Assembly (NCBI RefSeq): GCF_023509035.1
Contig: NZ_CP075583.1
Location: forward strand, 4,898,001 to 4,962,000
Direction of reading: 5' to 3'
Source: Janthinobacterium lividum
GTDB taxonomy: Bacteria > Pseudomonadota > Gammaproteobacteria > Burkholderiales > Burkholderiaceae_D
Length of the DNA stretch: 64,000 bases
Position 1 is the stretch's first letter, and every line of letters starts with the position of its first letter. Both the position numbers and the translations under genes were made by a program. Shown piece by piece: positions 43,194-51,734 of the stretch. The notes beneath the pieces were generated by a model. It searched no databases, was not told the DNA's origin, and saw nothing but the letters and a program-made list of their open reading frames with translations.

Positions 43194-45512
43194 CTACACG
43201 GCGCCGTGCCGGTCCAGTCCCTTCAGCACGGCTTCCGGGCGGATCGGCAAATGCCGTACGCGCGAGGCCACGGCGGCAAAGATGGCGTTGCCAATGGCCG
43301 GTGCCACGGCCGTCGTGGGCGGTTCGCCCATGCCCGTCGAAGTCGCCGTACTAGCAACGAATTCAATGTCGAGCTCGGGCACGTCAGCCATGCGCAGTGG
43401 CGTGTAGGTGTTCAGGTTGGTATCCTTCACTTCGCCATTCAGGAAAGCCGTGCCCTCATGCAAGGCCATGCTCACGCCCCACAACGCGCCCCCTTCCGCC
43501 TGCGCCAGGGCGCCATCGGGGTCGACGATGCTGCCCGCGTCGATCACCATGAACAGTTTTTCGACTTTCACCATGCAAGTGCTGCGATCCACCTTGACGC
43601 GGGCCACGCACGCCGTCCAGGTGGGCATGTCGCGTTCCTGGCCGAACGTGGCGGCAATGCCCAGGCCCGTGTCGGGAGGCATGGCCGTGCCCCAGCCGGC
43701 CTTGTCCGCCACCCGCCGCAGCACGTGGGCCAGGCGCGCGGCGCCGCCGACGGCGTTCGGCGCGCTGCCCGCGTTGCGTCCAGTACCCTGCAGCAGCGAC
43801 AAACGAAAAGCCAGCGGATCGACCTTGGCCGCCTGCGCCGCCTCGTCCATAAAACTTTCCACAGCCCAATTCGTCCAGCCGGGGCCCACGGAGCGCAGCC
43901 AGCCGGGGCGGAAACTGCTGTTGGCCAGGTCGTTCGACACGGCCCGCACGCGCTGCGCGCCCACCGTGTACCAGTGGTCGGCGCCGGCGATGGCGAACGC
44001 GTCATACGGATGGCCCTGCTTATCCTTGGCCAGGAAGGCGGGAATCATCGCTTGCGTAGGCCAGCCCGCACTGGCCTCGTGCACCATCGCCGACACCTTG
44101 CCGGCGTCGTCGAATGCCATGCGCACATGCTGCACGGACGGCGAACGGGGCGAATCAAAACGGGCATCATCGGCCCGCGTGCAAATCATCTTGACGGGCC
44201 GCCCCACGGCTTGCGCCGCCAGCGCGGCCGGCACGCAATAATCGCCATTCAGGCGCCGCCCGAAGCCGCCGCCCAGCAGATAGGTATGCAGCATCACCTT
44301 GCTCTCCGGCACCTTCAACGCCTGCGCCAGCACGGGCAGGATCAACGATTGCCACTGGTTGCCCGCATGAATGTGCCAGACGCCGTCGATTTCCTGCGCG
44401 AGGGCATTCACCGGTTCCAGCTGGAAATGCAGCACGGTGCTCGTCGTGTAGTGGCGTTCCATTTGCAGGCTGGCATCCTTGAAAGCTTGCTCCACGCCAT
44501 CATCATCGACTACGCGGGCACCCAGGCTGGCGTCGGCCAGCTGCTTGGTGGCGTAGTTGAGGATATCTTGCTCCGACACGTGGGCGGCCGCGCCAGCCCG
44601 CCATTTCACTTGTACCAGGTCGGCCGCGCGCATGGCGGCCGCATAGGAGTCCGCCAACACCATGACCCAGCCGGGCACCGTGCCGCTGGGGTCCTGCAAG
44701 GCAAACGAACGCAGATAGCCCTTGACCTTTTTCGCCGCCGTATCATCGATGGACACCACTTTCGAGCCGTAGCGCGTGGGCGGGATCTTCGGACGCGCAT
44801 ACAACATGCCCTCGACCTGCGCATCGATGCCGTACACGGCCGTGCCATTGATTTTCGCGGGGATGTCCAGCGCCTGCACATGCTGGCCGATCAGGCTGCG
44901 CTGCTGCGGCGTCTTGAGCACGATGGCCTTCAATTGTTCGGGCGTGTACTGGCGCGCCAGCTTGCCACGGCGCACGATTTCGCCATAGCTGATCGAGCGT
45001 CCCCGGCCATGCACGACGCCCAGTCTGGCGTGGCAGGCGGACACGGGCACGCGCAGCAGGCGCGCGCCCTCTTCGACCAGCGCGAGGCGCCCGGCCGCGC
45101 CGGCGCGGCTGAGGGGGTCGAAATTCTGCCAGACGGACCAGCTGCCGCCCGTCACCATCAAGCCCCATTTCGGGTCCGTGTCCACGTAGTGCAGGCGCAC
45201 CTTGTCCCAGTCCGCTTCCAGCTCCTCGGCCACGATGCGCGCCAGGGCCGTGCCGATGTGCTGGCCCATTTCCGCCTTGGCGATGTTGACGGTGACGATG
45301 CCGTCGTGGCCGATCTGGAACCAGATGCCGGGATCGAACACGGGTGCGGCGCTGTGTTTTGGCGGCGCGGGCGCCACCTTGCCGGCAGCCAATGAGCTGT
45401 CGGCGCGCAAGAAGGCCAGCGTAAAACCCGTGCTGGCGGCGGCGATCAGGAAACCGCGCCGGCCCAGTGCAGGGGGACGGGCTCCGGCGTTTTCTTTCGG
45501 CAGCTTAAACAC
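43194..45512 (-). CDS. Molybdenum hydroxylase large subunit (isoquinoline 1-oxidoreductase type)
   Basis: 772 residues. I chose GTG 45512 because AGGAGG lies six bases upstream (45519-45524); it overlaps the small-subunit stop by 8 bases. A Tat signal (LGRRGFLIAAASTGFTLAFL) indicates export with folded cofactor. Motifs: GGSWSVWQNFDPLSRAGAA, the LLGGGFGRRLNGDY molybdopterin loop, RSVGPGWTNWAVESFMDE, and STGMGEPPTTAVAPAIGNA with the catalytic Glu. This is the xanthine-dehydrogenase family branch with isoquinoline or aldehyde substrates and MCD cofactor. With the 2Fe-2S subunit and the upstream three-haem cytochrome it forms a periplasmic dehydrogenase feeding the respiratory chain; the true substrate is unknown. 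Confidence 0.9.
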   Translation of the reverse strand: MFKLPKENAGARPPALGRRGFLIAAASTGFTLAFLRADSSLAAGKVAPAPPKHSAAPVFDPGIWFQIGHDGIVTVNIAKAEMGQHIGTALARIVAEELEADWDKVRLHYVDTDPKWGLMVTGGSWSVWQNFDPLSRAGAAGRLALVEEGARLLRVPVSACHARLGVVHGRGRSISYGEIVRRGKLARQYTPEQLKAIVLKTPQQRSLIGQHVQALDIPAKINGTAVYGIDAQVEGMLYARPKIPPTRYGSKVVSIDDTAAKKVKGYLRSFALQDPSGTVPGWVMVLADSYAAAMRAADLVQVKWRAGAAAHVSEQDILNYATKQLADASLGARVVDDDGVEQAFKDASLQMERHYTTSTVLHFQLEPVNALAQEIDGVWHIHAGNQWQSLILPVLAQALKVPESKVMLHTYLLGGGFGRRLNGDYCVPAALAAQAVGRPVKMICTRADDARFDSPRSPSVQHVRMAFDDAGKVSAMVHEASAGWPTQAMIPAFLAKDKQGHPYDAFAIAGADHWYTVGAQRVRAVSNDLANSSFRPGWLRSVGPGWTNWAVESFMDEAAQAAKVDPLAFRLSLLQGTGRNAGSAPNAVGGAARLAHVLRRVADKAGWGTAMPPDTGLGIAATFGQERDMPTWTACVARVKVDRSTCMVKVEKLFMVIDAGSIVDPDGALAQAEGGALWGVSMALHEGTAFLNGEVKDTNLNTYTPLRMADVPELDIEFVASTATSTGMGEPPTTAVAPAIGNAIFAAVASRVRHLPIRPEAVLKGLDRHGAV

Positions 45513-45972
45513 CGGGCGCCTCCTGCATGCCGGCCGCCAGCTTGATCGCCTTGCGGATGCGCACATACGCCATGCAGCGACACAGGTTGCCGCTCATGAC
45601 GGCATCGATATTCGCATCCGTCGGCTGCGGGTAATCACGCAGCAAGGTGGCCGCCTGCATGATCTGGCCCGACTGGCAATAGCCGCACTGGGGCGCCTGC
45701 GTGGCCAGCCACGCCCGCTGCAAAGGATGCGTGCCATCGGGCGAGAGGCCTTCGATGGTGGTGATGGCGCAGCCGGCCACGGCGGCAATCGGCGTGATGC
45801 ACGAGCGCATGGCGCGGCCATCCACGTGCACGGTGCAGGCGCCGCACATGCCGATGCCGCAGCCAAACTTCGTGCCTGTTAAATGAGCTTCGTCGCGCAG
45901 CACCCACAGCAGGGGCGTTTCGGCGTCGGCCTCGGTGCCGAAGGGCTGTCCATTCACAATAATGTTATACAT
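45505..45972 (-). CDS. 2Fe-2S small subunit of the molybdenum hydroxylase
   Basis: 155 residues. The plant-type ferredoxin domain provides LTGTKFGCGIGMCGACTVHVDGRAMRSC (first cluster). The helical C-terminal domain provides GYCQSGQIMQ and GNLCRCMAYVRI (second cluster), the standard two-cluster arrangement of xanthine-dehydrogenase-family small subunits. It has no signal peptide, so it is expected to be co-exported with the Tat-signalled large subunit. The large-subunit GTG start overlaps its stop. Confidence 0.93.
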   Translation of the reverse strand: MYNIIVNGQPFGTEADAETPLLWVLRDEAHLTGTKFGCGIGMCGACTVHVDGRAMRSCITPIAAVAGCAITTIEGLSPDGTHPLQRAWLATQAPQCGYCQSGQIMQAATLLRDYPQPTDANIDAVMSGNLCRCMAYVRIRKAIKLAAGMQEAPGV

Positions 45973-46001
45973 AAGTGTTGCACATAAGAAACTTTCAAGA
46001 A

Positions 46002-47366
46002 TTACTTGCCGGCACGCGCGCGCGCTACGGCCGCTTCCAGGTTCGTCCAGGCCGGCTGGGGGCTGCGGCTGCGGCGCAAATAGGCGGCCAGCTGGGCCAC
46101 GTCGTTGTTCGTCAGCGAGGCGGCAAAGCCGGGCATCAGCACGCCGGGCATCGCCTCGTCCTTGCTGATGCCGTGCAATATCACCTGGATCAGGTTGGCG
46201 GGATCGGGCGCGCTGACGGCGCTGTTCAGGCTCAGTTCCGGACGCAGGGTCACTGGCCGGCCATCGCTATTCGAGTGGCACGACGCGCAGGCGGCCACGT
46301 ACAGGCTGGCGCCACGGTCGTTGTCGACCAGGCTGACGCGCTGCGAACGGGCGATGCCGGCTTTCACCACGGTATCGGTATCGACCTGGCGTTGCTCGAC
46401 GCCGGCCACGCCGGCAAAATAGACGGACAGGGCGCGGATATCGCTATCGGGCGAAGCGCCCATGCCTTCGTGCACGACGGCCGACATGGGCCCTGCCGCC
46501 ACGCCGTGCAGGGCCGTTGCCCCCGTGCGCAGGAAGGCATACAGTTCATCCTGCGTCCACGGCAAGGGCGCCGTGTTGGCGCTGGTCAAGGCCGGCGCAT
46601 ACCAGTGATCGATGGACGCGCCCAGATAGGACGAACCGGCAAGTTCGGCGCCCAGCGCATTGCGCGGCGTGTGGCAGGCGGCGCAATGGGCCAGGCCTTC
46701 GGCCAGGTAGCGGCCCCGGTTCCAGTCCAGACCTTGCGCGGGGTCGAGCTGAAAACTGGCTGGCTTGAAAAACAGCAGTTTCCAGCCCGCCTGCAAGGCG
46801 CGCAGGTTCAGGGGAAAAGGCACGCTGTTGGCGGGCGCCGCCGCATATACGGGCGGACGCGTCATGAAATACGCGTACAGGGCCGTCAAGTCCGCATCCG
46901 ATACGAGGTTGAAATGGGTGTACGGAAAGACGGGATACAAATGCGCGCCATCGCGGCCCACGCCTTCGCGCATGGCCCGCTGGAAGGCGGCCAGCGACCA
47001 GCGGCCTATGCCCGTTTGCCTGTCGGGCGTGATATTCGTCGCGTAAATCGTGCCGAACGGCGTGGCCAGGCCGTGGCCGCCTGCGTATTCGGCGCCGCCC
47101 TTGGCCGTATGGCAGGCGGCGCAGTTGCCCATGCCAGCCAGGATGCGGCCCCGCTCCACCACTTGCGGCGAAAATGCCGTGGCGGCAGGCGGATCGATGG
47201 GCGCCAGCGCGGGGCGCCAGTAATACAGATACGCGGCCAGGGCCGCCACGATGAGCAATGCCAGCGACAGCAGCAGGCCGGTGAAGATTTTCTTGAGCAA
47301 AACAGGAACCAATGAAAAGTAAAGGCCAGGGTGAAAGCAAGGAAATAAAGCAAAGAAATAAAGCAA
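46002..47366 (-). CDS. Membrane-anchored three-haem cytochrome c
   Basis: A cytochrome of up to 454 residues. Three CxxCH sites are visible: NCAACHTAKGG, HCAACHTPRNA and ACASCHSNSDG; each domain has downstream Met candidates. An N-terminal hydrophobic segment (IFTGLLLSLALLIVAALAAYLYYW) anchors it to the membrane. Similar tri-haem cytochromes accept electrons from alcohol, aldehyde and isoquinoline-type dehydrogenases. It lies 29 bases upstream of the 2Fe-2S subunit on the same strand, first gene of the operon. No ATG exists near the N terminus: candidates are TTG at 47366, 47312 or 47300, none with a good ribosome site. The start is therefore unsure. Confidence 0.88.
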   Translation of the reverse strand: MLYFFALFPCFHPGLYFSLVPVLLKKIFTGLLLSLALLIVAALAAYLYYWRPALAPIDPPAATAFSPQVVERGRILAGMGNCAACHTAKGGAEYAGGHGLATPFGTIYATNITPDRQTGIGRWSLAAFQRAMREGVGRDGAHLYPVFPYTHFNLVSDADLTALYAYFMTRPPVYAAAPANSVPFPLNLRALQAGWKLLFFKPASFQLDPAQGLDWNRGRYLAEGLAHCAACHTPRNALGAELAGSSYLGASIDHWYAPALTSANTAPLPWTQDELYAFLRTGATALHGVAAGPMSAVVHEGMGASPDSDIRALSVYFAGVAGVEQRQVDTDTVVKAGIARSQRVSLVDNDRGASLYVAACASCHSNSDGRPVTLRPELSLNSAVSAPDPANLIQVILHGISKDEAMPGVLMPGFAASLTNNDVAQLAAYLRRSRSPQPAWTNLEAAVARARAGK

Positions 47367-47399
47367 GGCGGCCAGCCGCCGACTGACGGCGGCGACAGC

Positions 47400-47430
47400 G
47401 TCACAATGATAATCTTACCGCGATTGTGAC
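47400..47430. promoter_or_regulatory. Long inverted repeat between the cytochrome and antiporter genes
   Basis: GTCACAAT (47400-47407), 15 nt, ATTGTGAC (47423-47430): perfect 8-bp arms. The arms face away from the arrangement of a CRP site. A divergent operator is possible. Confidence 0.35.
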
Positions 47431-47453
47431 TTGTTGTATGTACGCAATGACAC

Positions 47454-47489
47454 GCAGGCAATGCCTGCAGGCGGGCAGCGCCTTATAAT
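47454..47489 (+). promoter_or_regulatory. Promoter with palindrome before the CPA1 antiporter gene
   Basis: A perfect -10 TATAAT at 47484-47489 lacks a good -35. At the -35 position lies GCAGGC-AAT-GCCTGC (47454-47468), a perfect 15-bp palindrome, which suggests an activator or repressor site. Confidence 0.5.
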
Positions 47490-47517
47490 CAGCGTTTCAG
47501 CACGCCGCCGCTCCTTC

Positions 47518-49170
47518 ATGCATACCGTTACGATCATCCTCATCCTCGTTTTGACCGTCGTCCTGTGCGGCTTTCTCGCCCGCTCGCGCTGGGTCAGGCT
47601 GCCGCTGCCCCTGATCCAGATCGCCGGCGGCACGGGATTGGCCGTGTTTGGCGTGCAAGTGCCGCTCGATCCCGACATTTTCTTCCTGCTCTTCATCCCG
47701 CCGCTGCTGTTTCTCGATGGCTGGCGCATCCCCAAGGGCGCCTTCTTTTCCGACGCGCGCTCGATCCTGATGCTGGCCATCGGCCTGGTGCTGTTTACCG
47801 TGCTGGGCATGGGTTTCTTCATCGACTGGCTGATCCCCAGCGTGCCGCTGGCCGTCGCCTTCGCGCTGGGCGCCATCCTATCGCCGACCGACCCCGTGGC
47901 CGTGTCGGCGATCGCCGCCGGCAATCCCATCCCGCCGCGCCTGATGCACATCCTCGAAGGCGAATCCCTGCTGAACGACGCTTCTGGCCTCGTCTGCTTC
48001 ACGTTTGCCGTGGGCGCCATGATGACGGGCGGCTTTTCCATCGGCGCCGCCTCGCTGAGTTTCCTGCAGGAAGCGGGCGGCGGCATCATCATCGGCCTGG
48101 CCATCTCATGGGGCGTGGGCCTGGCAAATAAATGGCTGGTGAGCAAGGTCGGCGAAGAGCCGGGCCTGCAAATCCTGATCAGCATCCTGATCCCGTTTGC
48201 CGCCTACCTGGGCGCCGAGCAAATCCACGGCTCCGGCATCCTGGCCGCCGCCACAGCCGGCGTCTCCATGCATTACGCCGACCTGATCGGCCGGCCGCTG
48301 GCCGCCACGCGCACCCAGCGCAAGGCCGTGTGGGATACCGTACAACTGGTCTTGAATGGCGTGATCTTCGTCATGCTGGGCGCGCAGCTGCCCACCACCG
48401 TTGCCGGCTTGCCAGCCGCCTCCGCCGAAATCGGCGCCGGCAGCGCCTGGAAACTGCCGCTGTTCGTCATCGCCATCACGGTGGGGCTGACCTTCATGCG
48501 CTTCCTCTGGGTCTTCATTTCCATGAAACTGACCCTGTTCAAGCACCACAAGAAAATGGCCGGCGAACCGAAGGATGCGGCGCTGCTGGCCCGCCCAAGC
48601 CTGCGCTTGCTGCTGGTAGCGTCGTTTGCGGGCGTGCGCGGCGCGCTGACCCTGGCCGGCATTTTGACCCTGCCCTTGTTCTTGCCAGACGGTAATCGTT
48701 TCCCGGCGCGCGACCTCGTCATCTTCCTGGCTATGGGCGTCATTTTGCTGTCGCTGCTGCTGGCCAGCGTCACCTTGCCCCTGCTGACCAAGGGCCTGGT
48801 GTTCGCACCACCCGCGCGCCGCTCGACGGAAGAGCGCAATGCCCGCGCCGCTGCCGCCGAAGCGGCCATCGCGCGGCTGGAAAAGGTGTGCGAAGGCATC
48901 GACAAAAATGACAAGCAGCAAGTCGTCACGGAGGCGGCCAACCGCCTTATCGAAGCTTACCGGCGCCGCCTGGCGTATGGCGAAAGCAGCAATGACGAGG
49001 CGATGCGGCTGCAGGAACTGGCCAAGGCCGAGCGCGCGCTGCGGCTGGAAGCGCTGAATGCGGAGCGGGACGAACTGTTCCGCCGCCGCATTTCGGGCGA
49101 ACTGGACGACACCATCCATTTGCGCCTGCTGCGCGAAATCGACTTGCTGGAAGCGACACTGGAAGAATAG
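47518..49170 (+). CDS. CPA1-family Na+/H+ antiporter
   Basis: 550 residues: about 12 membrane segments followed by a 120-residue cytoplasmic, charged, coiled-coil tail (ERNARAAAAEAAIARLEKVCEGIDKNDKQQVV...). Transport-core motifs: FALGAILSPTDPVAV, LEGESLLNDASGLVCFTFAVG (the acidic pair of NhaP-type exchangers), and VRGALTLAGILTLPLFLPDG. The protein exchanges Na+ (or K+) for H+ at the inner membrane. Start ATG 47518. Downstream lies a CAACACT/AGTGTTG inverted repeat (49171-49199) without a U run. Monocistronic. Confidence 0.92.
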   Translation: MHTVTIILILVLTVVLCGFLARSRWVRLPLPLIQIAGGTGLAVFGVQVPLDPDIFFLLFIPPLLFLDGWRIPKGAFFSDARSILMLAIGLVLFTVLGMGFFIDWLIPSVPLAVAFALGAILSPTDPVAVSAIAAGNPIPPRLMHILEGESLLNDASGLVCFTFAVGAMMTGGFSIGAASLSFLQEAGGGIIIGLAISWGVGLANKWLVSKVGEEPGLQILISILIPFAAYLGAEQIHGSGILAAATAGVSMHYADLIGRPLAATRTQRKAVWDTVQLVLNGVIFVMLGAQLPTTVAGLPAASAEIGAGSAWKLPLFVIAITVGLTFMRFLWVFISMKLTLFKHHKKMAGEPKDAALLARPSLRLLLVASFAGVRGALTLAGILTLPLFLPDGNRFPARDLVIFLAMGVILLSLLLASVTLPLLTKGLVFAPPARRSTEERNARAAAAEAAIARLEKVCEGIDKNDKQQVVTEAANRLIEAYRRRLAYGESSNDEAMRLQELAKAERALRLEALNAERDELFRRRISGELDDTIHLRLLREIDLLEATLEE

Positions 49171-49222
49171 CAACACTCTGGCGCGCCACGACAGTGTTGA
49201 TAAGTAATTTTCATGGCAAAGA

Positions 49223-49251
49223 ATGAAAGTTTTAGTATTCGTGTTTATAAT
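49223..49251 (+). promoter_or_regulatory. Promoter of the yfiRNB-like operon
   Basis: ATGAAA (49223-49228), 17 nt, TATAAT (49246-49251) perfect -10. The leader would be about 107 nt. Two direct copies of ATGGCAAAG (49213 and 49261) flank it. Confidence 0.55.
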
Positions 49252-49364
49252 GCAATGTTTATGGCAAAGCGCCGTGTTTTACTTTCAACAGGGACTTCCG
49301 TACAGTCTGTGTTGTTGAGTAAGAATTTGAATAGCCACCCGACCTGCATAAAGACACCGACGCC

Positions 49365-49946
49365 GTGCCCTCCTCCCCTCGCCACCGGCAGCGCTGCGCG
49401 CTGCCCACCCTGTTCGCCATCGTGCTGCTGGCCTCGCTGCTCGCCTGCAGCGCGCTGGCGCCGTGCGCGGCGTGGGCGCAAACGGGCGCGGTGGCCGACG
49501 CCAGGCGTCCCGCCGAGGTGGCCCAGGTCCTGTTTGGCATCATCAGTTATGTGCGCTGGCCCGTGGCGCGCCAGGAAGTGCGCGTCTGCATGCTCGGTGC
49601 GCCACGCTACGGCGCGGCCATTGTCGACACGCCCGCTTCCAGCCTGGGACAGCGCATCCGCGTGAAAATCCCGGCGGCAGCCGCCACTGTCAACGAATGC
49701 GACGTCGTCTACCTGGGCAGCCTGCCGGATGGCGAACGCGAGCACTTGCTGGCGCAGATCATCGGCAAGCCGATTTTATCGGTCGCCGAACCCGGCACGT
49801 CCTGCACCGTGGGCACCATGTTCTGCCTGCGCCTGAACGAGGCGCAGATCGGTTTTGATGTCAACCTCGACGCCATCGCCCGCAGCGGCCTGCGCGTGCA
49901 TCCGAACGCCTTGCAAATTGCACGTCGCAAGGGACCTCAGCCATGA
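49365..49946 (+). CDS. yfiR: YfiR-family periplasmic repressor
   Basis: 193 residues from GTG 49365, with a signal peptide (LPTLFAIVLLASLLACSALAPCAAWAQ). The mature part matches the YfiR fold: EVAQVLFGIISYVRWP, VRVCMLGAPRYGAAIV, CDVVYLGSLPDGEREHLLAQIIGKPILSVAEPGTSCTVGTMFCLRLNEAQIGFDVNLDAIARSGLRVHPNAL. Several cysteines could form the stabilising disulfides known in YfiR. In Pseudomonas the homologue binds the periplasmic part of YfiN and keeps it inactive. Its stop overlaps the yfiN start (ATGA). Confidence 0.88.
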   Translation: MPSSPRHRQRCALPTLFAIVLLASLLACSALAPCAAWAQTGAVADARRPAEVAQVLFGIISYVRWPVARQEVRVCMLGAPRYGAAIVDTPASSLGQRIRVKIPAAAATVNECDVVYLGSLPDGEREHLLAQIIGKPILSVAEPGTSCTVGTMFCLRLNEAQIGFDVNLDAIARSGLRVHPNALQIARRKGPQP

Positions 49947-51214
49947 GCACCCGGATGAGCAACAAGCTTGCCCGCAAGCTCCGCCCCACGCTCGACAGCG
50001 TGCTGCGGCGCGCCCACCTGAGCGTGTCGCTGATCGCCGTGATGGCGGCCGGCCTGACTCTGACAGCCGTGGCGCTGCTGGCTCTGCGCGTGTATTCGGA
50101 CCAGAACCTGCGCCTGGTGGCCCGCTCGATGAGCTACACGGTGGAGGGGGCAGTCGTCTTTGGCGACTCCTTGGCAGCCAAGGAAGCGCTGGCCCTGATC
50201 GGCGTCAATGAAGATATCGACCAGGCACAGGTGAGCGACAAGGCCGGCAAGGTGCTGGCCCGCTGGGAACGGGGCGAACATGGCACGCGCTACTACATCG
50301 AACGCGCGCTGACAGGCTGGATGCTGCCCGATTCCCTGACCTTCCCCATCATGCGCAATGAACAGGCCATCGGCAACATCACGCTGGTGCCGCACAGCCG
50401 CAGCCTGCTACCCTTCCTGCTGAGCGGCCTCTCCTGCCTGCTGGCTTGCCTGGTGCTGAGCCTGGCCGTCGCCGTGCGCCTGTCGCGCCGCATGGAAACG
50501 GAGATCACGTCGCCCCTGCGCCATCTGGCGGAAACGGCGCACCGCGTGCGGCGCGACCGTTCATTCGAACTGCGCGTGCCACCGGCCAACATCGCCGAAC
50601 TGAACCAGATCAATGACGACTTCAACGCCCTGCTCGACGAACTGGAAGCGTGGCAGAGCCATCTGCAAAAGGAACACGCCTCGCTGTCGCACCGCGCCAA
50701 CCACGACAGCCTGACGGGCCTGTCGAACCGCTCCTTCATGGAAGCGGAGCTGGAACGCGCCATCCTCGAAGCACGGGTCAGCAATGGCAAGGTGGCCGTG
50801 CTGTTCCTCGACAGCGACCGTTTTAAATACATCAACGATACCTTCGGCCATGCCTCGGGCGACCGCGTGCTGGTGACGATCGCCGCGCGCATCAAGCAGC
50901 AATTGCGCGAGGGTGACCTGGTGGCGCGCCTGGGCGGCGACGAATTCGCCATCCTGCTCAAGCCGCTGCGCAACAGTAGCGACGCCATGCACATCGCCGA
51001 CAACATCATCGCCGCCATGGCGCAAGCCATTGAACTACCCACTGGCAACAGCATCGTCAGCTCGCTGACCATCGGCGTGGCCGTCTTCCCCGATCACGCC
51101 ATCGACGCCGTTTCGCTGGTCGGCGCGGCGGACGAAGCCATGTACCGCGCCAAGCAGGCGCAGCGCGGCACGCGCCAGGTGGCGCGCCTGCCGCAACCCC
51201 ATACTCATCCCTGA
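49943..51214 (+). CDS. yfiN: YfiN-type membrane diguanylate cyclase
   Basis: 423 residues: membrane segment (about 27-48), periplasmic domain (about 49-150; SMSYTVEGAVVFGDSLAAKEAL is typical of the CHASE8/YfiN sensor), second membrane segment (about 154-176), HAMP (RRMETEITSPLRHLAETAHRVRRDRSF), and a GGDEF domain with NHDSLTGLSNRSFME, RFKYINDTFGHASGD, RLGGDEFAILL and the I-site REGD five residues before it. All catalytic residues are intact. Its activity is expected to be controlled by the YfiR and YfiB neighbours and to promote biofilm formation. Confidence 0.93.
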   Translation: MSTRMSNKLARKLRPTLDSVLRRAHLSVSLIAVMAAGLTLTAVALLALRVYSDQNLRLVARSMSYTVEGAVVFGDSLAAKEALALIGVNEDIDQAQVSDKAGKVLARWERGEHGTRYYIERALTGWMLPDSLTFPIMRNEQAIGNITLVPHSRSLLPFLLSGLSCLLACLVLSLAVAVRLSRRMETEITSPLRHLAETAHRVRRDRSFELRVPPANIAELNQINDDFNALLDELEAWQSHLQKEHASLSHRANHDSLTGLSNRSFMEAELERAILEARVSNGKVAVLFLDSDRFKYINDTFGHASGDRVLVTIAARIKQQLREGDLVARLGGDEFAILLKPLRNSSDAMHIADNIIAAMAQAIELPTGNSIVSSLTIGVAVFPDHAIDAVSLVGAADEAMYRAKQAQRGTRQVARLPQPHTHP

Positions 51215-51230
51215 ACCAAGGAGCAACACC

Positions 51231-51734
51231 ATGCCATTCATCTACAAGCAATTACGCCGCGGCTTCCTCGGCCTGTTCATGCTGGGCCTGCTGGCCGCCT
51301 GCCAGAGCACGCCAGAGAAAAAACCGCTGTTCAACGCCGAACAAGTCGCCACCTTGAAGGAACAAGGCTTCAACCAGACCGACGAAGGCTGGGAACTGAG
51401 CTTTACCGACAAGCTGCTGTTCGAATTCGACGCCGCCAAGCTGATCCCGCCCAGCCGCAACGCCATCCAGAAAATCAGCGCCGCCCTGCTGAAAGTGGGC
51501 ATCACCCACATGCGCGTGGAAGGCCATACGGATAACGAAGGCACGGAAGCGTACAACAACAATCTGTCGCTGGCGCGCGCCAACGTGGTGGCCGACGCCA
51601 TGAGCGCATCGGGCATTCCACGTAAAAACATCGCCATCAAGGGCCTGGGCATGAGCAAACCTGTCGCCTCGAACGCCAGCAAGACGGGCAAGGCGGAAAA
51701 CCGTCGCGTCACCGTCATCGTTTCGGCGCCTTGA
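51231..51734 (+). CDS. yfiB: YfiB-type OmpA-family lipoprotein
   Basis: 167 residues. Lipobox LLAAC (Cys near residue 24) follows a hydrophobic signal. The OmpA peptidoglycan-binding domain contains HMRVEGHTDNEGTEAYNNNLSLARANVVADAM and KTGKAENRRVTVIV. In the known system the lipoprotein in the outer membrane sequesters YfiR when activated and so releases YfiN. AAGGAG precedes the ATG. Here the order is R-N-B, a permutation of the better-known B-N-R order. Overlaps the gluconokinase start by 4 bases. Confidence 0.9.
   Translation: MPFIYKQLRRGFLGLFMLGLLAACQSTPEKKPLFNAEQVATLKEQGFNQTDEGWELSFTDKLLFEFDAAKLIPPSRNAIQKISAALLKVGITHMRVEGHTDNEGTEAYNNNLSLARANVVADAMSASGIPRKNIAIKGLGMSKPVASNASKTGKAENRRVTVIVSAP

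Noticed and set aside
43206..45395. 729-codon plus-strand frame opposite the molybdenum hydroxylase
   Set aside because: His/Arg/Gln-rich shadow without domains; the minus strand has complete cofactor motifs.
47400..47430. CRP binding site
   Set aside because: The half-sites TCACA and TGTGA are in the outward, not the CRP, orientation and spacing.
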